NCBI GenBank assembly: GCA_050302275.1
Contig: JBNLAT010000013.1
Coordinates: 5,135 to 69,134, forward strand
Direction: 5' to 3'
Origin: JAPHTQ01 sp050302275
Lineage (GTDB): Bacteria; Pseudomonadota; Gammaproteobacteria; Thiohalomonadales; Thiohalomonadaceae
DNA length: 64,000 bases
Shown: positions 34,697 through 44,320 of the stretch, in pieces
Layout of the letters: every line of letters starts with the position of its first letter
Numbering within the stretch: position 1 is the stretch's first letter
Position numbers and translations under genes: made by a program
The notes under the pieces: model-generated
Databases searched by the model: none
The model's input: the letters and a program-made list of their open reading frames with translations, nothing else
Told to the model about the DNA's origin: nothing

Positions 34697-36898
34697 TTAC
34701 TGCGATGGAGTGGAACGACTCAGCTCATCCTGCAGGCTGGAGAAACTGCGGACCCAGGGTCCTGACTGCCTCAGCGAGGCTGGCAGACGGCTAATGGTGT
34801 CGCGGGCAGACTCCTTGCTGGCGAAACTACCGTAGACCAACACAAACCAGGGCTTACCATTGCGCAACGCCTTGGCTACCGCCAGTTCGTCCGGCAGGGT
34901 CTCCTGCTGCTTCACCTGAATTACAGCGGCCTCATTGCTGCCGGCAGCAAGCTGGATGGTATAGCGAGCCGGATCCTGACTCCAGATCCATGCCGCATCG
35001 GGACCGGTATCTACAGTTGGTGCCGTGGTGCGCTTCTGTTCCTCCGGCAACATCACCTGCAGCACATTGGCGATGGGGCGTGCCCAGGATTTCACTGCCT
35101 TGGGAAGGCTGTTCGCCGCTTTCAGCGCAGCGGGTTTGTTCGGGAAGCTGCCGTGGGTCAGCACATACAGGGTCCGACCGTTGCTCTGCATACGGAAGTG
35201 GGCCAGCGGTTCAGGCAGGGCATGCTGGCGAATGTAGGCATCGATATTGGTGCGACTCTGGCTCGCCAACAGTTGTAGTGTGTAATTCCCTTTCGGCTGG
35301 GTGCTGTACCAGTCCGCACCCATGGCATGGGTAGCACGCACACTTTTCGGGGTAGGTGCGGCTTTGGGCTTGGCCGGAGGCAGTTCTTTTACCGCCTGAG
35401 GTTTTGTTTCAATCACCGCGGTGGTGGTAACCGCCGGTTCCACTTTAGCCTGCTGCGCGACCTGTGCCACTTCTTCAGGCGACGGGGGGACCACTTGGAA
35501 ATGGAGCACATTGGAACGACGATTATCCGGGGTACTAACCTGCACGGCCCAGTCGCTCTGCTTCAGGCCGGGAGTCACATTAATTGCCAGTCGGCTCGGA
35601 TTAATAAACTCCACCAGGTCCTGTTGCAAGACCTGTACCTTGCCATCGCGACTCAGAGCAACCTTGGTGCCTGGCCGAAAACCGCTGCCTCGGATCAACA
35701 GACGTTGGGGTTGGTTACTGGCAGTCACCCTCTCCGGCTCGGTCCCCAGTAATTTCAGCTCTGCGCTAGCCTTTTCATTGTTATCGGTTGTGACGCTGTT
35801 TTCCGCCAGCACTATTGGTTCTATTTTCGGCACTTCCTGCTTAACCACCAACGGCGTTGGTGCCGGTTTCATCGGCTCTTTTTTCACCACCAACTGAGGT
35901 TCAGCAGGTTGTTCCGGCGCTTTTACTACAGGGGCCTCGGCGGCCATGGGCGGAACCACGACGGGCGCGTCCACTGCTGCTAGCGTTTTTTCGGCGGGCT
36001 TATTGCTGATCTGTTGCACTACTGGTGAGGCACTCTTGTCGTCACCACTCCACAGTGCCGCGATACGATCATGTAGCCCCAGTACCGTACCCAATAGTGC
36101 AGTCGCGGCAATGCCACCCTGTATCAGACGGCGTAAATTACTGCTGGATAGGCGCTTGCCGTACTTCTTGTTCAGTAACTGGTTAGCAAGCGTGTTAAGT
36201 TTTCCGGGGATGCCATCACTCTCTTTGTGTAGCTGCTTCAGTTCCGTCACGCTGAATGGGGAATCACCTTCATGTCCCGCTGCCTGCAGGCGACGCATCA
36301 AGTAGGCGGCGCCATGGGCTTCACCCAACCCCTCCAGTTCCAGACGATGAGGTGGCGGCAATGAAGAAAAGCGTTGTGATCTAAAACGATCGAGCAGTTG
36401 CTCATCACCGGCCATCACCAGATGCAGCAATTTACCGTGACTCCCGTCCAGCATGGCCAGATGCAGCACCATCTCCAGAGCGTCTTCACTAAGATTTTGT
36501 GCATCGTCGATTAACAGTACGGGAAAACGTTGCTGATGCAGCTCATCCAGCTGGGTCTGGAACGCCGTGAGCATCCCTTCGACATCACCGCTTCCCTGCA
36601 GGTTAAAGCAGGCAGCAATTTGTGCAAATAAAGTATCAGCACCGGTTGCTTCGCCGCATTCGAGATGACAGACCAACCACTGCTCGTCGGCGCGTGCGGC
36701 CAATCTTTCCAGCAAGGTGGTTTTACCAATACCCGCCTCACCGGTTAGCAGCAGGATCTCTTCACTGTACTGCAGCAGGTGCTGCAACATATCCAGGTAT
36801 TTACTGCGTTCGGGATCTGCGTAGAAAAAAGCTTCGTCACTGTTGTCGGCAAAAGGCGCAGTATGCAGACCAAGTTGTGTGAGATAACTGGCGGTCAT
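34697..36898 (-). CDS. damX: DamX-like AAA ATPase with IPT-like and two SPOR domains
   Basis: A 733-residue protein. Residues 1-255 form an ExeA-type AAA ATPase (Walker A GEAGIGKT 53-60, Walker B VLLIDDAQ 127-134). A membrane helix lies at about 262-283, and a Pro/Val/Lys-rich linker at 285-385. An IPT/TIG-like beta domain follows at about 390-470 (LLIRGSGFRPGTKVALS). Two SPOR domains at about 537-612 and 645-720 would bind denuded septal peptidoglycan. Position after aroK-aroB matches damX of other gammaproteobacteria, where it acts in cell division. Two SPOR copies and the IPT-like segment are unusual. Confidence 0.85.
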   Translation of the reverse strand: MTASYLTQLGLHTAPFADNSDEAFFYADPERSKYLDMLQHLLQYSEEILLLTGEAGIGKTTLLERLAARADEQWLVCHLECGEATGADTLFAQIAACFNLQGSGDVEGMLTAFQTQLDELHQQRFPVLLIDDAQNLSEDALEMVLHLAMLDGSHGKLLHLVMAGDEQLLDRFRSQRFSSLPPPHRLELEGLGEAHGAAYLMRRLQAAGHEGDSPFSVTELKQLHKESDGIPGKLNTLANQLLNKKYGKRLSSSNLRRLIQGGIAATALLGTVLGLHDRIAALWSGDDKSASPVVQQISNKPAEKTLAAVDAPVVVPPMAAEAPVVKAPEQPAEPQLVVKKEPMKPAPTPLVVKQEVPKIEPIVLAENSVTTDNNEKASAELKLLGTEPERVTASNQPQRLLIRGSGFRPGTKVALSRDGKVQVLQQDLVEFINPSRLAINVTPGLKQSDWAVQVSTPDNRRSNVLHFQVVPPSPEEVAQVAQQAKVEPAVTTTAVIETKPQAVKELPPAKPKAAPTPKSVRATHAMGADWYSTQPKGNYTLQLLASQSRTNIDAYIRQHALPEPLAHFRMQSNGRTLYVLTHGSFPNKPAALKAANSLPKAVKSWARPIANVLQVMLPEEQKRTTAPTVDTGPDAAWIWSQDPARYTIQLAAGSNEAAVIQVKQQETLPDELAVAKALRNGKPWFVLVYGSFASKESARDTISRLPASLRQSGPWVRSFSSLQDELSRSTPSQ

Positions 36899-37149
36899 TG
36901 CGGCGCTCCTTCACCCTGGAAGAACATCACTTTATAGCCACGTTTGATCTGTGCATCGCGAGTACGCATCATTGCTGCCAGCGCCTCCTCGTGGGTCGAG
37001 AAGTGTTCACGCTGCATGGTGCCTGAGGCACCCTGAAAACCCCATTGCTTCACCAAGCTCCAGCCCCCCAGCAGGTCTTCCTGCAGCATGAGCTGGTAAT
37101 AGCGTGGCGGGTGATCCTCGCTGAATGGCGTTTGCAGATAGATGCGCAT
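36895..37149 (-). CDS. Small WGR-domain protein
   Basis: An 84-residue protein that is essentially one WGR domain: RYYQLMLQEDLLGGWSLVKQWGFQGASGTMQREHFSTHEEALAAM. WGR domains occur in nucleic-acid-associated proteins. The MRIYLQTPF start fits the domain better than the earlier ATG at 37191, though neither has a good ribosome-binding site. Its stop overlaps the damX ATG by 4 nt, so it is coupled to damX translation. No function can be assigned. Confidence 0.8.
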   Translation of the reverse strand: MRIYLQTPFSEDHPPRYYQLMLQEDLLGGWSLVKQWGFQGASGTMQREHFSTHEEALAAMMRTRDAQIKRGYKVMFFQGEGAPQ

Positions 37150-37268
37150 GTGATGACCGTTATATTCAATCGTCCGCCCAATGTTTATCACAGGATGAAA
37201 CAGGTACCCGGAATAGGGTTCACAACAATACTATGCCAGTGAAGGCTCTGCGCCAAGTTGCTGGCTTA

Positions 37269-38423
37269 TCAGGTAAGTTCGTTAGCGCGAAACAGCTTTT
37301 GGTGCTCAAGGATGGCGAAACGATCAGTCATTCCAGCAATGTAATCGGCAACCGCTCTGGCTCGACCACTTTCGCCATTGCTCTGTTCCATCAGTTTAAC
37401 CTTACACTGATGACCGGGCGGTAACAGCGCCGGATCGGCGAAGTGCGCTTCAAACAGTTCCTGCAACATCCGTTGTGCTTTAACGCTCATGCGATGCACT
37501 CGGTAGTGACGATAGAGTTTTTCGCGCAAGAATCGTTTCAATGCCTGATGTTGCTCTAGCATCGCTTCACTAAAACCAATCAACATCTGACTTTGTGACC
37601 GCACCTCATCAATACTTTGAGGTTTTGCTTCTGCAAGACTGGCTTCACTGGTACGTAGCAGGTCCACCACCTGTTTGTTGATCATGCGGCGGATGATCTC
37701 ATGGATTTGGCGTCGACCATCCAGCTCTGGGTGAAGCTTCTTTACTTCCTGGAACTGCTCTTCGAACAGCGACACTTCACACAGCTGCTCAATATCAATC
37801 AGGCCTGCACGCAGCCCATCATCGACATCGTGATTATTGTAGGCAATGGCATCGGCAATATTGGCAATCTGCGCCTCCAGTCCTGGCTGGCCACCGTTAA
37901 GGAAGCGCTCACCCACATCCCCTAACTTCTCCGCATTGGCACGCGAGCAGTGCTTGAGAATCCCTTCACGGGATTCGAAGGTAAGGTTTAGACCATTGAA
38001 TTCAGCGTAACTCTCTTCAAGTTCATCAACCACCCGTAACGACTGCAGGTTGTGTTCAAAACCACCATAGTCCTGCATGCAGCGATTGAGCGCATCCTGT
38101 CCTGCATGACCGAAGGGGGTATGCCCCAGATCGTGAGCCAGACTGATCGCCTCTGTGAGGTCTTCGTTCAGCTTAAGGGCGCGGGCAGCGGCACGACCGA
38201 TTTGCGCTACTTCAATGGAGTGTGTCAGGCGGGTACGAAACATATCGCCTTCGTGATTGACGAAGACCTGGGTTTTATATTCGAGACGGCGGAAAGCGGA
38301 AGAGTGAACGATACGATCTCGATCGCGTTGAAATTCACTACGATAAATCGGCGCTCCCTCTACAATACGACGCCCTCTGGATTGGGTCTCGTTGGCGGCA
38401 TAGGGAGCGAGAGAACTACGCAT
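37269..38423 (-). CDS. dgt: dGTPase-like HD-domain triphosphohydrolase
   Basis: A 384-residue Dgt-like (type 2) protein. The HD metal site is visible in FRTRLTHSIEVAQIGR and ISLAHDLGHTPFGHAGQ (H...HD...D). The N-terminal RSEFQRDRDRIVHSSAFRRLEYKTQVF is typical. It hydrolyses dNTPs to nucleosides and tripolyphosphate and helps balance nucleotide pools. It starts 1 nt after the aroB stop (TGACATG), so it is translationally coupled in the aroKB operon. Confidence 0.94.
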   Translation of the reverse strand: MRSSLAPYAANETQSRGRRIVEGAPIYRSEFQRDRDRIVHSSAFRRLEYKTQVFVNHEGDMFRTRLTHSIEVAQIGRAAARALKLNEDLTEAISLAHDLGHTPFGHAGQDALNRCMQDYGGFEHNLQSLRVVDELEESYAEFNGLNLTFESREGILKHCSRANAEKLGDVGERFLNGGQPGLEAQIANIADAIAYNNHDVDDGLRAGLIDIEQLCEVSLFEEQFQEVKKLHPELDGRRQIHEIIRRMINKQVVDLLRTSEASLAEAKPQSIDEVRSQSQMLIGFSEAMLEQHQALKRFLREKLYRHYRVHRMSVKAQRMLQELFEAHFADPALLPPGHQCKVKLMEQSNGESGRARAVADYIAGMTDRFAILEHQKLFRANELT

Positions 38424-38424
38424 G

Positions 38425-39510
38425 TCACGACCTGTTCAGATGCCTGTTTAACATAGCGATGATCTGCTCGTGATGCGCCTCACTGGTAATAACGGAGTTA
38501 CCCAACCCCTGCATTAGCACCAGCCGTAATTCGCCATCCAGAACTTTTTTATCCACTGCCATCAGCTCCATGAATTGCGCACTGTTCATCTGTTTCGGTG
38601 CCTGAACCGGCAGGCGGGCACGTTGTAACAACTTAAGCACTCGTGCCACATCACTTTCGTTTATCCAGCCAAGTTCCTGCGATAATTCAGCGGCCAACAG
38701 CATTCCCGTGGCAATCGCCTCACCGTGCAGCCATTCGCCATACCCCATGCCCGTCTCAATGGCATGACCGAAGGTATGTCCGAGATTTAGCAACGCCCGT
38801 TGCCCACCCTCTTTTTCATCGGCAGCAACGACACAGGCCTTGTCCTGGCATGAACGTTCAATGGCGTAGGCAAGCGCAACTTTGTCACGAGCCAACAGAG
38901 CATCCATATTGGCTTCCAGCCACTCGAAGAAACTCAGATCGTTAATCAGACCGTATTTGATGATCTCTGCCAGACCGGCGCTGAGTTGCCGATCATCCAG
39001 CGTGTCCAGCGTATCGGTATCTGCCAACACCAGTTGCGGCTGGTGGAAAGCACCGATCATGTTCTTGCCCTGTGGATGGTTAACCCCGGTCTTACCTCCC
39101 ACAGAGGAATCGACCTGGGCAAGCAGCGTAGTCGGGATCTGGATAAAGTCGACCCCACGTTGATAGGTCGCCGCGGCAAAGCCGGTCATGTCACCGACGA
39201 CGCCGCCCCCCAACGCCACCAACGTACAGCGGCGGTCAAAACGCTTTTCCAACAAGGCAGAATAGATTTGGTTACAGACTTCCAGAGTTTTGTACTGCTC
39301 ACCATCCGGCAGGATCACCGCTTCGGTACGATAATCGGCAAAGGCCTGCTGCACTTTCTCCAGATAGATCGGCGCGACAGTCTCATTAGTGACAATCATC
39401 ACCTGGCTGCCACGGACATAGGGGGTCACCAGTTCGGCACGACCAATCAGGTCGCTCCCAATCAGGATGGGATAACTACGTTCACCGAGGTCTACCTGGA
39501 GTGTCTGCAT
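38425..39510 (-). CDS. aroB: 3-dehydroquinate synthase
   Basis: A 361-residue NAD- and zinc-dependent enzyme making 3-dehydroquinate from DAHP, the second shikimate-pathway step. Typical segments are PDGEQYKTLE, ALGGGVVGDMTGFAAATYQRGV, VDSSVGGKTGVNHP and the zinc-ligand region NLGHTFGHAIETGMGYGEWLHGEA. It lies between aroK and dgt in the conserved order. Confidence 0.97.
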   Translation of the reverse strand: MQTLQVDLGERSYPILIGSDLIGRAELVTPYVRGSQVMIVTNETVAPIYLEKVQQAFADYRTEAVILPDGEQYKTLEVCNQIYSALLEKRFDRRCTLVALGGGVVGDMTGFAAATYQRGVDFIQIPTTLLAQVDSSVGGKTGVNHPQGKNMIGAFHQPQLVLADTDTLDTLDDRQLSAGLAEIIKYGLINDLSFFEWLEANMDALLARDKVALAYAIERSCQDKACVVAADEKEGGQRALLNLGHTFGHAIETGMGYGEWLHGEAIATGMLLAAELSQELGWINESDVARVLKLLQRARLPVQAPKQMNSAQFMELMAVDKKVLDGELRLVLMQGLGNSVITSEAHHEQIIAMLNRHLNRS

Positions 39511-39577
39511 GGAAAGGATTATCTATCTGTCTGGTGTCATCAGGAGTGTTAAATATACCCGAAACCCACCTGTGGCG

Positions 39578-40108
39578 TCATTCCTGACGATACTTGCTCT
39601 CACGCTGGAGGCGCTCTCGTATCTCTTTGATCACGCTTTTGACGGAGCGGTCATCAGTGTGCACCACCATGTCGGCCACTTCACGATAAAGTGGATCACG
39701 CACCGTCATCATCTCTTCCAGCTTCTGCCGCGGATTCTCTGTCTGCAGGAGAGGGCGATTTTTGTCACGCCGAGTACGCTCAAAGAGCTGTTCCAGTGAG
39801 GCATAGAGGTAGATAACTACCCCCCGTTCTTTCAACCTCTGGCGATTCTCTTCACGCAGCACCGCGCCACCACCTGTAGCCACGATAATTCCATCTCGCT
39901 GGGTTAACTCATCGATCATCGCCGTCTCACGTTGGCGAAAACCTTCTTCACCTTCTATTTCAAAGATGAGCGGGATACTCGCCCCAGTACGTGCGACAAT
40001 CTCGTGATCACTATCCTTGAATTCCCGCTTGAGCACCGTCGAGAGCTGACGGCCGATGGTACTCTTGCCGGCCCCCATGGGGCCGACAAGAATGATAGTT
40101 CTGCTCAC
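39578..40108 (-). CDS. aroK: Shikimate kinase
   Basis: A 176-residue P-loop kinase (VGPMGAGKSTIGRQLS) with shikimate-binding DSDHEIVARTGASIP, and ATGGGAVLREENR. It starts at GTG with only GGA before it, 4 nt after the stop of the Ig-like lipoprotein gene, so its translation may depend on coupling to that inserted gene. It is normally preceded directly by pilQ in gammaproteobacteria. Confidence 0.96.
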   Translation of the reverse strand: MSRTIILVGPMGAGKSTIGRQLSTVLKREFKDSDHEIVARTGASIPLIFEIEGEEGFRQRETAMIDELTQRDGIIVATGGGAVLREENRQRLKERGVVIYLYASLEQLFERTRRDKNRPLLQTENPRQKLEEMMTVRDPLYREVADMVVHTDDRSVKSVIKEIRERLQRESKYRQE

Positions 40109-40112
40109 TCCG

Positions 40113-41495
40113 TTACCAAGTTACGGGTAAATTTAATGATGTCGAGAATCCTGCGGGCGTTGTAACTGAAATACCAATATTTCCCGTCCCTGGCGATGCG
40201 GTTGAAGTAACATTTATATCATAAGAGGTTCCGCCCAAGGCACTAGTGCTAGCTACTGTATAACTAGAGGAGGAATCCAGGGTCAAACCTGTAGGTGCGG
40301 TGATTGATATAGATGTTCCAGCTGGCATCGGGTTACCGTTACTATCCGCAATAGTCATTCTGGCATAACCACTATTTCCCACACCTGGTGTGATGACCAA
40401 AGTCGTAAAAGCAACATACGTAGGGAAACCATCATCGTAGGTAACAGTACCCACATTATGATCAGACATTGTCAAAACTAATGCCTGCCTAACATCCATG
40501 CTTTTTTGAGTACTACACGCTGTATTCGTCGAACTGCACTTAGTCCCGTTATATTGAGTATCTACCGCAGTATATGTACCACTACTATCGAAATCGAGGA
40601 ACTCTTCATAATATGTTCCACCATTCGTGTCAGTGAATGCAACGCCTGTATCAAAAGAATCATTCTCATTGTAGTCATAAAAGGCTTCTGGCATATCGTT
40701 AAACCATTCACCTGTATCAAGCAGCCCATTACCATTCACGTCAGAAAACCCTTCTTCCCCTATAGTAGTAGCTGTAATAGTCACCCGGCCATCATTTGGT
40801 CTACGATCTGAGCTATACCATGCGGTTGAACATGTGCCCGACGCTATAACACAGTACGCAGGATTAACTTGGCCACCTTCGGTCTGGAAATATACAGTTG
40901 CACCATCTGGAACAGGATTTCCACTATGATCCGAGGCATACACCGTCAGATCAACCTTAACTCCATCATAGCGCCAAGCTTCAGGGTTATACTCAGAAGC
41001 TGAAATGGAAAAATGATCCTGATCCGCTATGCCAGTTGCAATCACAAGCTGATTTGATTGGCCGTATATTGTGGGGTCGGATGTCAATGATGCTGTAACA
41101 GCTACGCTCGTCGGCACACTTCCCGCACTAACCACTGTCGATACTTGTCCGGAACTATCGCTAGTAGCGGTTGATTGTGAAAGTGTAATGCCGCCGACAG
41201 ATGTATCAAGAGAAAACGTAACTCCCGCGCCAGGGACCACTGCCCCCGTGTTATCGACAAGCGTAAAAATTAATGTTGAAGTTGACGCAAGCCCATAATT
41301 ATTAATCCCAATCACAGATGCATCAGATGAAGTAAAGACGATATGCGCTACTGTACCTGTTGTGCTCGTGGTTGTAGTTGTTGTCGTCGTCGTACTTGTC
41401 GTTGTTGATGAACTCGTATCTCCACCACCGCACGCACTTACCAGAAGCACGCCAATAAATAGTAGGCCTGCAATCAACATCCGCTTAATATCCAT
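40113..41495 (-). CDS. Ig-like (Big-type) surface lipoprotein inserted between pilQ and aroK
   Basis: A 460-residue lipoprotein: signal MLIAGLLFIGVLLVSAC, then a Ser/Thr low-complexity tether (about 20 residues). Invasin/Big1-like Ig domains follow (TFTLVDNTGAVVPGAGVTFS pattern repeated at VDLTVYASDHSGNPVPDGATVYF). A central acidic block contains Ca2+-loop-like motifs (DVNGNGLLDTGEW, DYNENDSFDTG, DFDSSGTYTAVD), and a further Ig-like domain ends the protein. GAGGG decides the ATG at 41495; a GTG 15 nt upstream is rejected. Surface anchoring and a Ca2+-stabilised adhesin or pilus accessory role are inferred. Low GC matches pilN-Q, not aroK. Confidence 0.82.
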   Translation of the reverse strand: MDIKRMLIAGLLFIGVLLVSACGGGDTSSSTTTSTTTTTTTTTSTTGTVAHIVFTSSDASVIGINNYGLASTSTLIFTLVDNTGAVVPGAGVTFSLDTSVGGITLSQSTATSDSSGQVSTVVSAGSVPTSVAVTASLTSDPTIYGQSNQLVIATGIADQDHFSISASEYNPEAWRYDGVKVDLTVYASDHSGNPVPDGATVYFQTEGGQVNPAYCVIASGTCSTAWYSSDRRPNDGRVTITATTIGEEGFSDVNGNGLLDTGEWFNDMPEAFYDYNENDSFDTGVAFTDTNGGTYYEEFLDFDSSGTYTAVDTQYNGTKCSSTNTACSTQKSMDVRQALVLTMSDHNVGTVTYDDGFPTYVAFTTLVITPGVGNSGYARMTIADSNGNPMPAGTSISITAPTGLTLDSSSSYTVASTSALGGTSYDINVTSTASPGTGNIGISVTTPAGFSTSLNLPVTW

Positions 41496-41547
41496 TATAC
41501 ATTCCCTCACCTTATCCTAGGCACTCAGCAATACTTACTAGTTATTT

Positions 41548-43704
41548 CTACATACTTGACGAAAGAGAATCATTCAATATCTTTGGCGTCACAAAAATCA
41601 GCAACTCAGACTTCGTATTAGACTTAGAAGTGGATCGGAATAGGTATCCAAGTATAGGGATATCCCCCAACAGTGGCACTTTGGTTTCACCTTCTGCTGT
41701 CGATGTTTCATAGATACCCCCTAACACAACCGTGTCACCATTATTTACTAACACCTGGGTTTCTACTGAACGCGTGTTAATAGAAGGCACACCAGAATAT
41801 ATGCCACCAACACTATCTTTATTAACCTTCAGATCCATCACTACTCTGTCATCCGGTGTAATTTGCGGGGTGACAGACAAACTTAGTACCGCCTTCTTAA
41901 AGGACACGCTTGTTGCCCCACTTGCACTAGCCTCTTGATATGGTATATCTACACCTTGCTCTATTTTTGCTTCCATTTGATTTGAAGTTACAACACGCGG
42001 GTTTGAAACAACTTCACCACGACCTTCTGTCTGCAAAGCAGATAACTCTAGATCGACCAAATAATCACTACCTAAGATTGCCAAACCAATTGTTCCGGCA
42101 CTACCGCCCGCAGGTAAGTTAAAGTTATATCGGTCAGTTTGATCTGCATACGACCACTCCGTGGCATTGCCGTTAAGCACATCCACAATGCTCGAAAGTG
42201 TGTTATTTGCACCTGTAGACGTTCCGGTTACTGTAGAAACATCATTCCCGCTAATGTTATAGGCCGACACCCCAGTCCTTACTCCAAGGTCTCTGCTAAA
42301 ATCATCATTTGCAATAACAATGCGGCTTTCAATCATAACCTGCTTGATTGGCACATCAAGTTTTGCAATTAACTTCGCCACTTCCTCATGTTTTTCCGCC
42401 GACTCAAGAACCATCAAGGTGTTTGTCCTGGTATCAACAGTAACACTCCCGCGAGCAGTCAGGATAGAATTCTCTTTTGCTTTCAGAATGGCTGCAATAT
42501 CGTTCGCTTTCGCATAACTAACCGTATAAAATTCTGTATGCAGCGGTGACAAATCAACTTTCTGTTTTTGGGCTTCCATCTCAGCTTTTTCTCTTGCGGA
42601 AAGTTCTGTATTTGGCGCCACTAGAACGACATTTCCAGATTTACGCATCCCCAACCCTTGGGTCTTTAAAATAATATCTAAAGCTTGATCCCATGGCACA
42701 TTCTTTAAGCGTAAGGTGATATTTCCTCTTACAGCATCACTTGCCACTATATTCAAACCAGTAAAATCTGCAATCAATTGCAAAACTGCGCGGACTTCTA
42801 TATTTTGGAAATTCAATGATAATTTTTCACCTGAATAACCCAATGCATCTTTACGCGCAGCATCAGCCTCATCTTTACTTAGCGGCTTAATTTCAACCGT
42901 ATATACGTTACCTGTCTGGTATGCTAAATGCTCATATAATCCTGTTGCAGTTATTGCGAGTCTTGCACCAGAACTAGCGGCATAAAAATCCACAAAATTC
43001 GCTGGTGTTGCAAAATCTGTAACATCTAGCCTACGACTTAATCGTTCAGGCAGCTTAAAATCGTAAAAGTCTGTGACAATTTTGTCACCTTTTTCGCTAA
43101 CGCTAACAGCAGCGTTCTCAGTACTCATTGTCACTGTAACAATTGCGCTACCATCTGCACGACGTTTAAAGTCAATATTCTGGATTTCCATTCCACCATC
43201 TGTAGCAATTTTGCCTATTACATCATTTTGTTTGATGTCAGTATTTAGTTGTCGTCCAGTGGACCCCGCTCCTGATAAGCTTATATATATTTGATTATTT
43301 TCTGTACGTATTTCATACGGCACTGACTGAAGAAGGCTAACAACTAAACGCGTCCGCCCCCCTGCTTCAACAGCTCGGATATTTTTAATCAAACCTGAAT
43401 CGACTGGTATGTTTCGGCTTTTTATATTCAGACTCACATCAGGAATATCTACAGCAAGACGTGAAGGATTATCAATAGTAAAGCTGTATAACTCTTTCTC
43501 TATAGGGGATGACAACGTCACTAAAATTTGTGCATTTTTTGCTGACTGAACTGTGTAATCAATACTATCTACTGTCACCGTTGCAGAGACTGATTCCGTC
43601 GCAAACAACAAGAAAACCAGCACCAACCATTCAAGCAGCGGCGTATCTCCGACACGGCTTTTAACATAAGTTATGTTCCTAAAAAACTTTCTCAAATGTG
43701 TCAT
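41548..43704 (-). CDS. pilQ: Type IV pilus secretin PilQ
   Basis: A 718-residue outer-membrane secretin. The signal peptide ends ESVSA, followed by AMIN domains (VDSIDYTVQSAKNAQILVTLSSP and SRLAVDIPDV), an STN/N0 domain (ISLNFQNIEVRAVLQLIADFTGLNIV), N1 secretin repeats and the C-terminal secretin core (VPLLGDIPILGYLFRSTSKSNTKSELLIFVTP). It forms the pilus exit pore. It is the last of pilMNOPQ and is followed by the inserted lipoprotein gene. Confidence 0.97.
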   Translation of the reverse strand: MTHLRKFFRNITYVKSRVGDTPLLEWLVLVFLLFATESVSATVTVDSIDYTVQSAKNAQILVTLSSPIEKELYSFTIDNPSRLAVDIPDVSLNIKSRNIPVDSGLIKNIRAVEAGGRTRLVVSLLQSVPYEIRTENNQIYISLSGAGSTGRQLNTDIKQNDVIGKIATDGGMEIQNIDFKRRADGSAIVTVTMSTENAAVSVSEKGDKIVTDFYDFKLPERLSRRLDVTDFATPANFVDFYAASSGARLAITATGLYEHLAYQTGNVYTVEIKPLSKDEADAARKDALGYSGEKLSLNFQNIEVRAVLQLIADFTGLNIVASDAVRGNITLRLKNVPWDQALDIILKTQGLGMRKSGNVVLVAPNTELSAREKAEMEAQKQKVDLSPLHTEFYTVSYAKANDIAAILKAKENSILTARGSVTVDTRTNTLMVLESAEKHEEVAKLIAKLDVPIKQVMIESRIVIANDDFSRDLGVRTGVSAYNISGNDVSTVTGTSTGANNTLSSIVDVLNGNATEWSYADQTDRYNFNLPAGGSAGTIGLAILGSDYLVDLELSALQTEGRGEVVSNPRVVTSNQMEAKIEQGVDIPYQEASASGATSVSFKKAVLSLSVTPQITPDDRVVMDLKVNKDSVGGIYSGVPSINTRSVETQVLVNNGDTVVLGGIYETSTAEGETKVPLLGDIPILGYLFRSTSKSNTKSELLIFVTPKILNDSLSSSM

Positions 43705-43729
43705 TTTGATACCCTCTGCACCAACACTG

Positions 43730-44284
43730 TCACTCAGCCAAGCTTAGTGCTGCCTCACGTTCAATCCAACCACCCAAACCATCCTGGATGATTTCTTTGA
43801 TGTCAATTTGAGTCTCGTTGATAGCAACGATCTCACCATAGTTGGTACCAAGGTGATTTCCCACACGAACTCGGTATACCAAATGGTCAGGTGAAGTAAT
43901 AATCGCCCAACGCTCACCATCTTTTTCTAAATGTCCTACAAAATGTAATGTATCCAATGGATATTCTTCCAGCGCTTCCTTGTTGCGATTAATATCAGGT
44001 ATAAGTGCGAAATCAAGATTAGCATTTGCGTTATCAGTATCATTCATAACTATGCTAAATGGATCCCTAATATCAGCATCATTGAAAGCAAATGTTTCAT
44101 ACGGTTTAAACTCAGGAACCGACGAAATTTTCCCTGCCGGTCTTGACTTTACTTCACGAATATACGTCTGAAGGTCTGTATTATCACTGCTACAACCAAT
44201 AAGCAGCAAAGCAATAGCCACAAAAACACTCCATAGAGAAGTATAATTCTGTCTACCTGCCAGATTCATTTGATATTTATCCAT
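43730..44284 (-). CDS. pilP: Type IV pilus lipoprotein PilP
   Basis: A 184-residue lipoprotein (lipobox LLIGC) linking the PilN/O inner-membrane platform to PilQ. The family segment RDPFSIV and the C-terminal HR domain (LDTLHFVGHLEKDGERWAIITSPDHLVYRVRVGNHLGTNYGEI) are clear. The start may be the second Met (MNLAGRQ), which shortens it by 5 residues. It lies within the pil operon. Confidence 0.95.
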   Translation of the reverse strand: MDKYQMNLAGRQNYTSLWSVFVAIALLLIGCSSDNTDLQTYIREVKSRPAGKISSVPEFKPYETFAFNDADIRDPFSIVMNDTDNANANLDFALIPDINRNKEALEEYPLDTLHFVGHLEKDGERWAIITSPDHLVYRVRVGNHLGTNYGEIVAINETQIDIKEIIQDGLGGWIEREAALSLAE

Positions 44285-44320
44285 TTATGCTACATCTCTT
44301 ATCAGCTTTTGGACGTTCTG

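Noticed and set aside
37269..38423. Dgt as an anti-phage dNTPase
   Set aside because: It sits in the conserved aroKB operon with normal composition, so a housekeeping role is the simpler reading.
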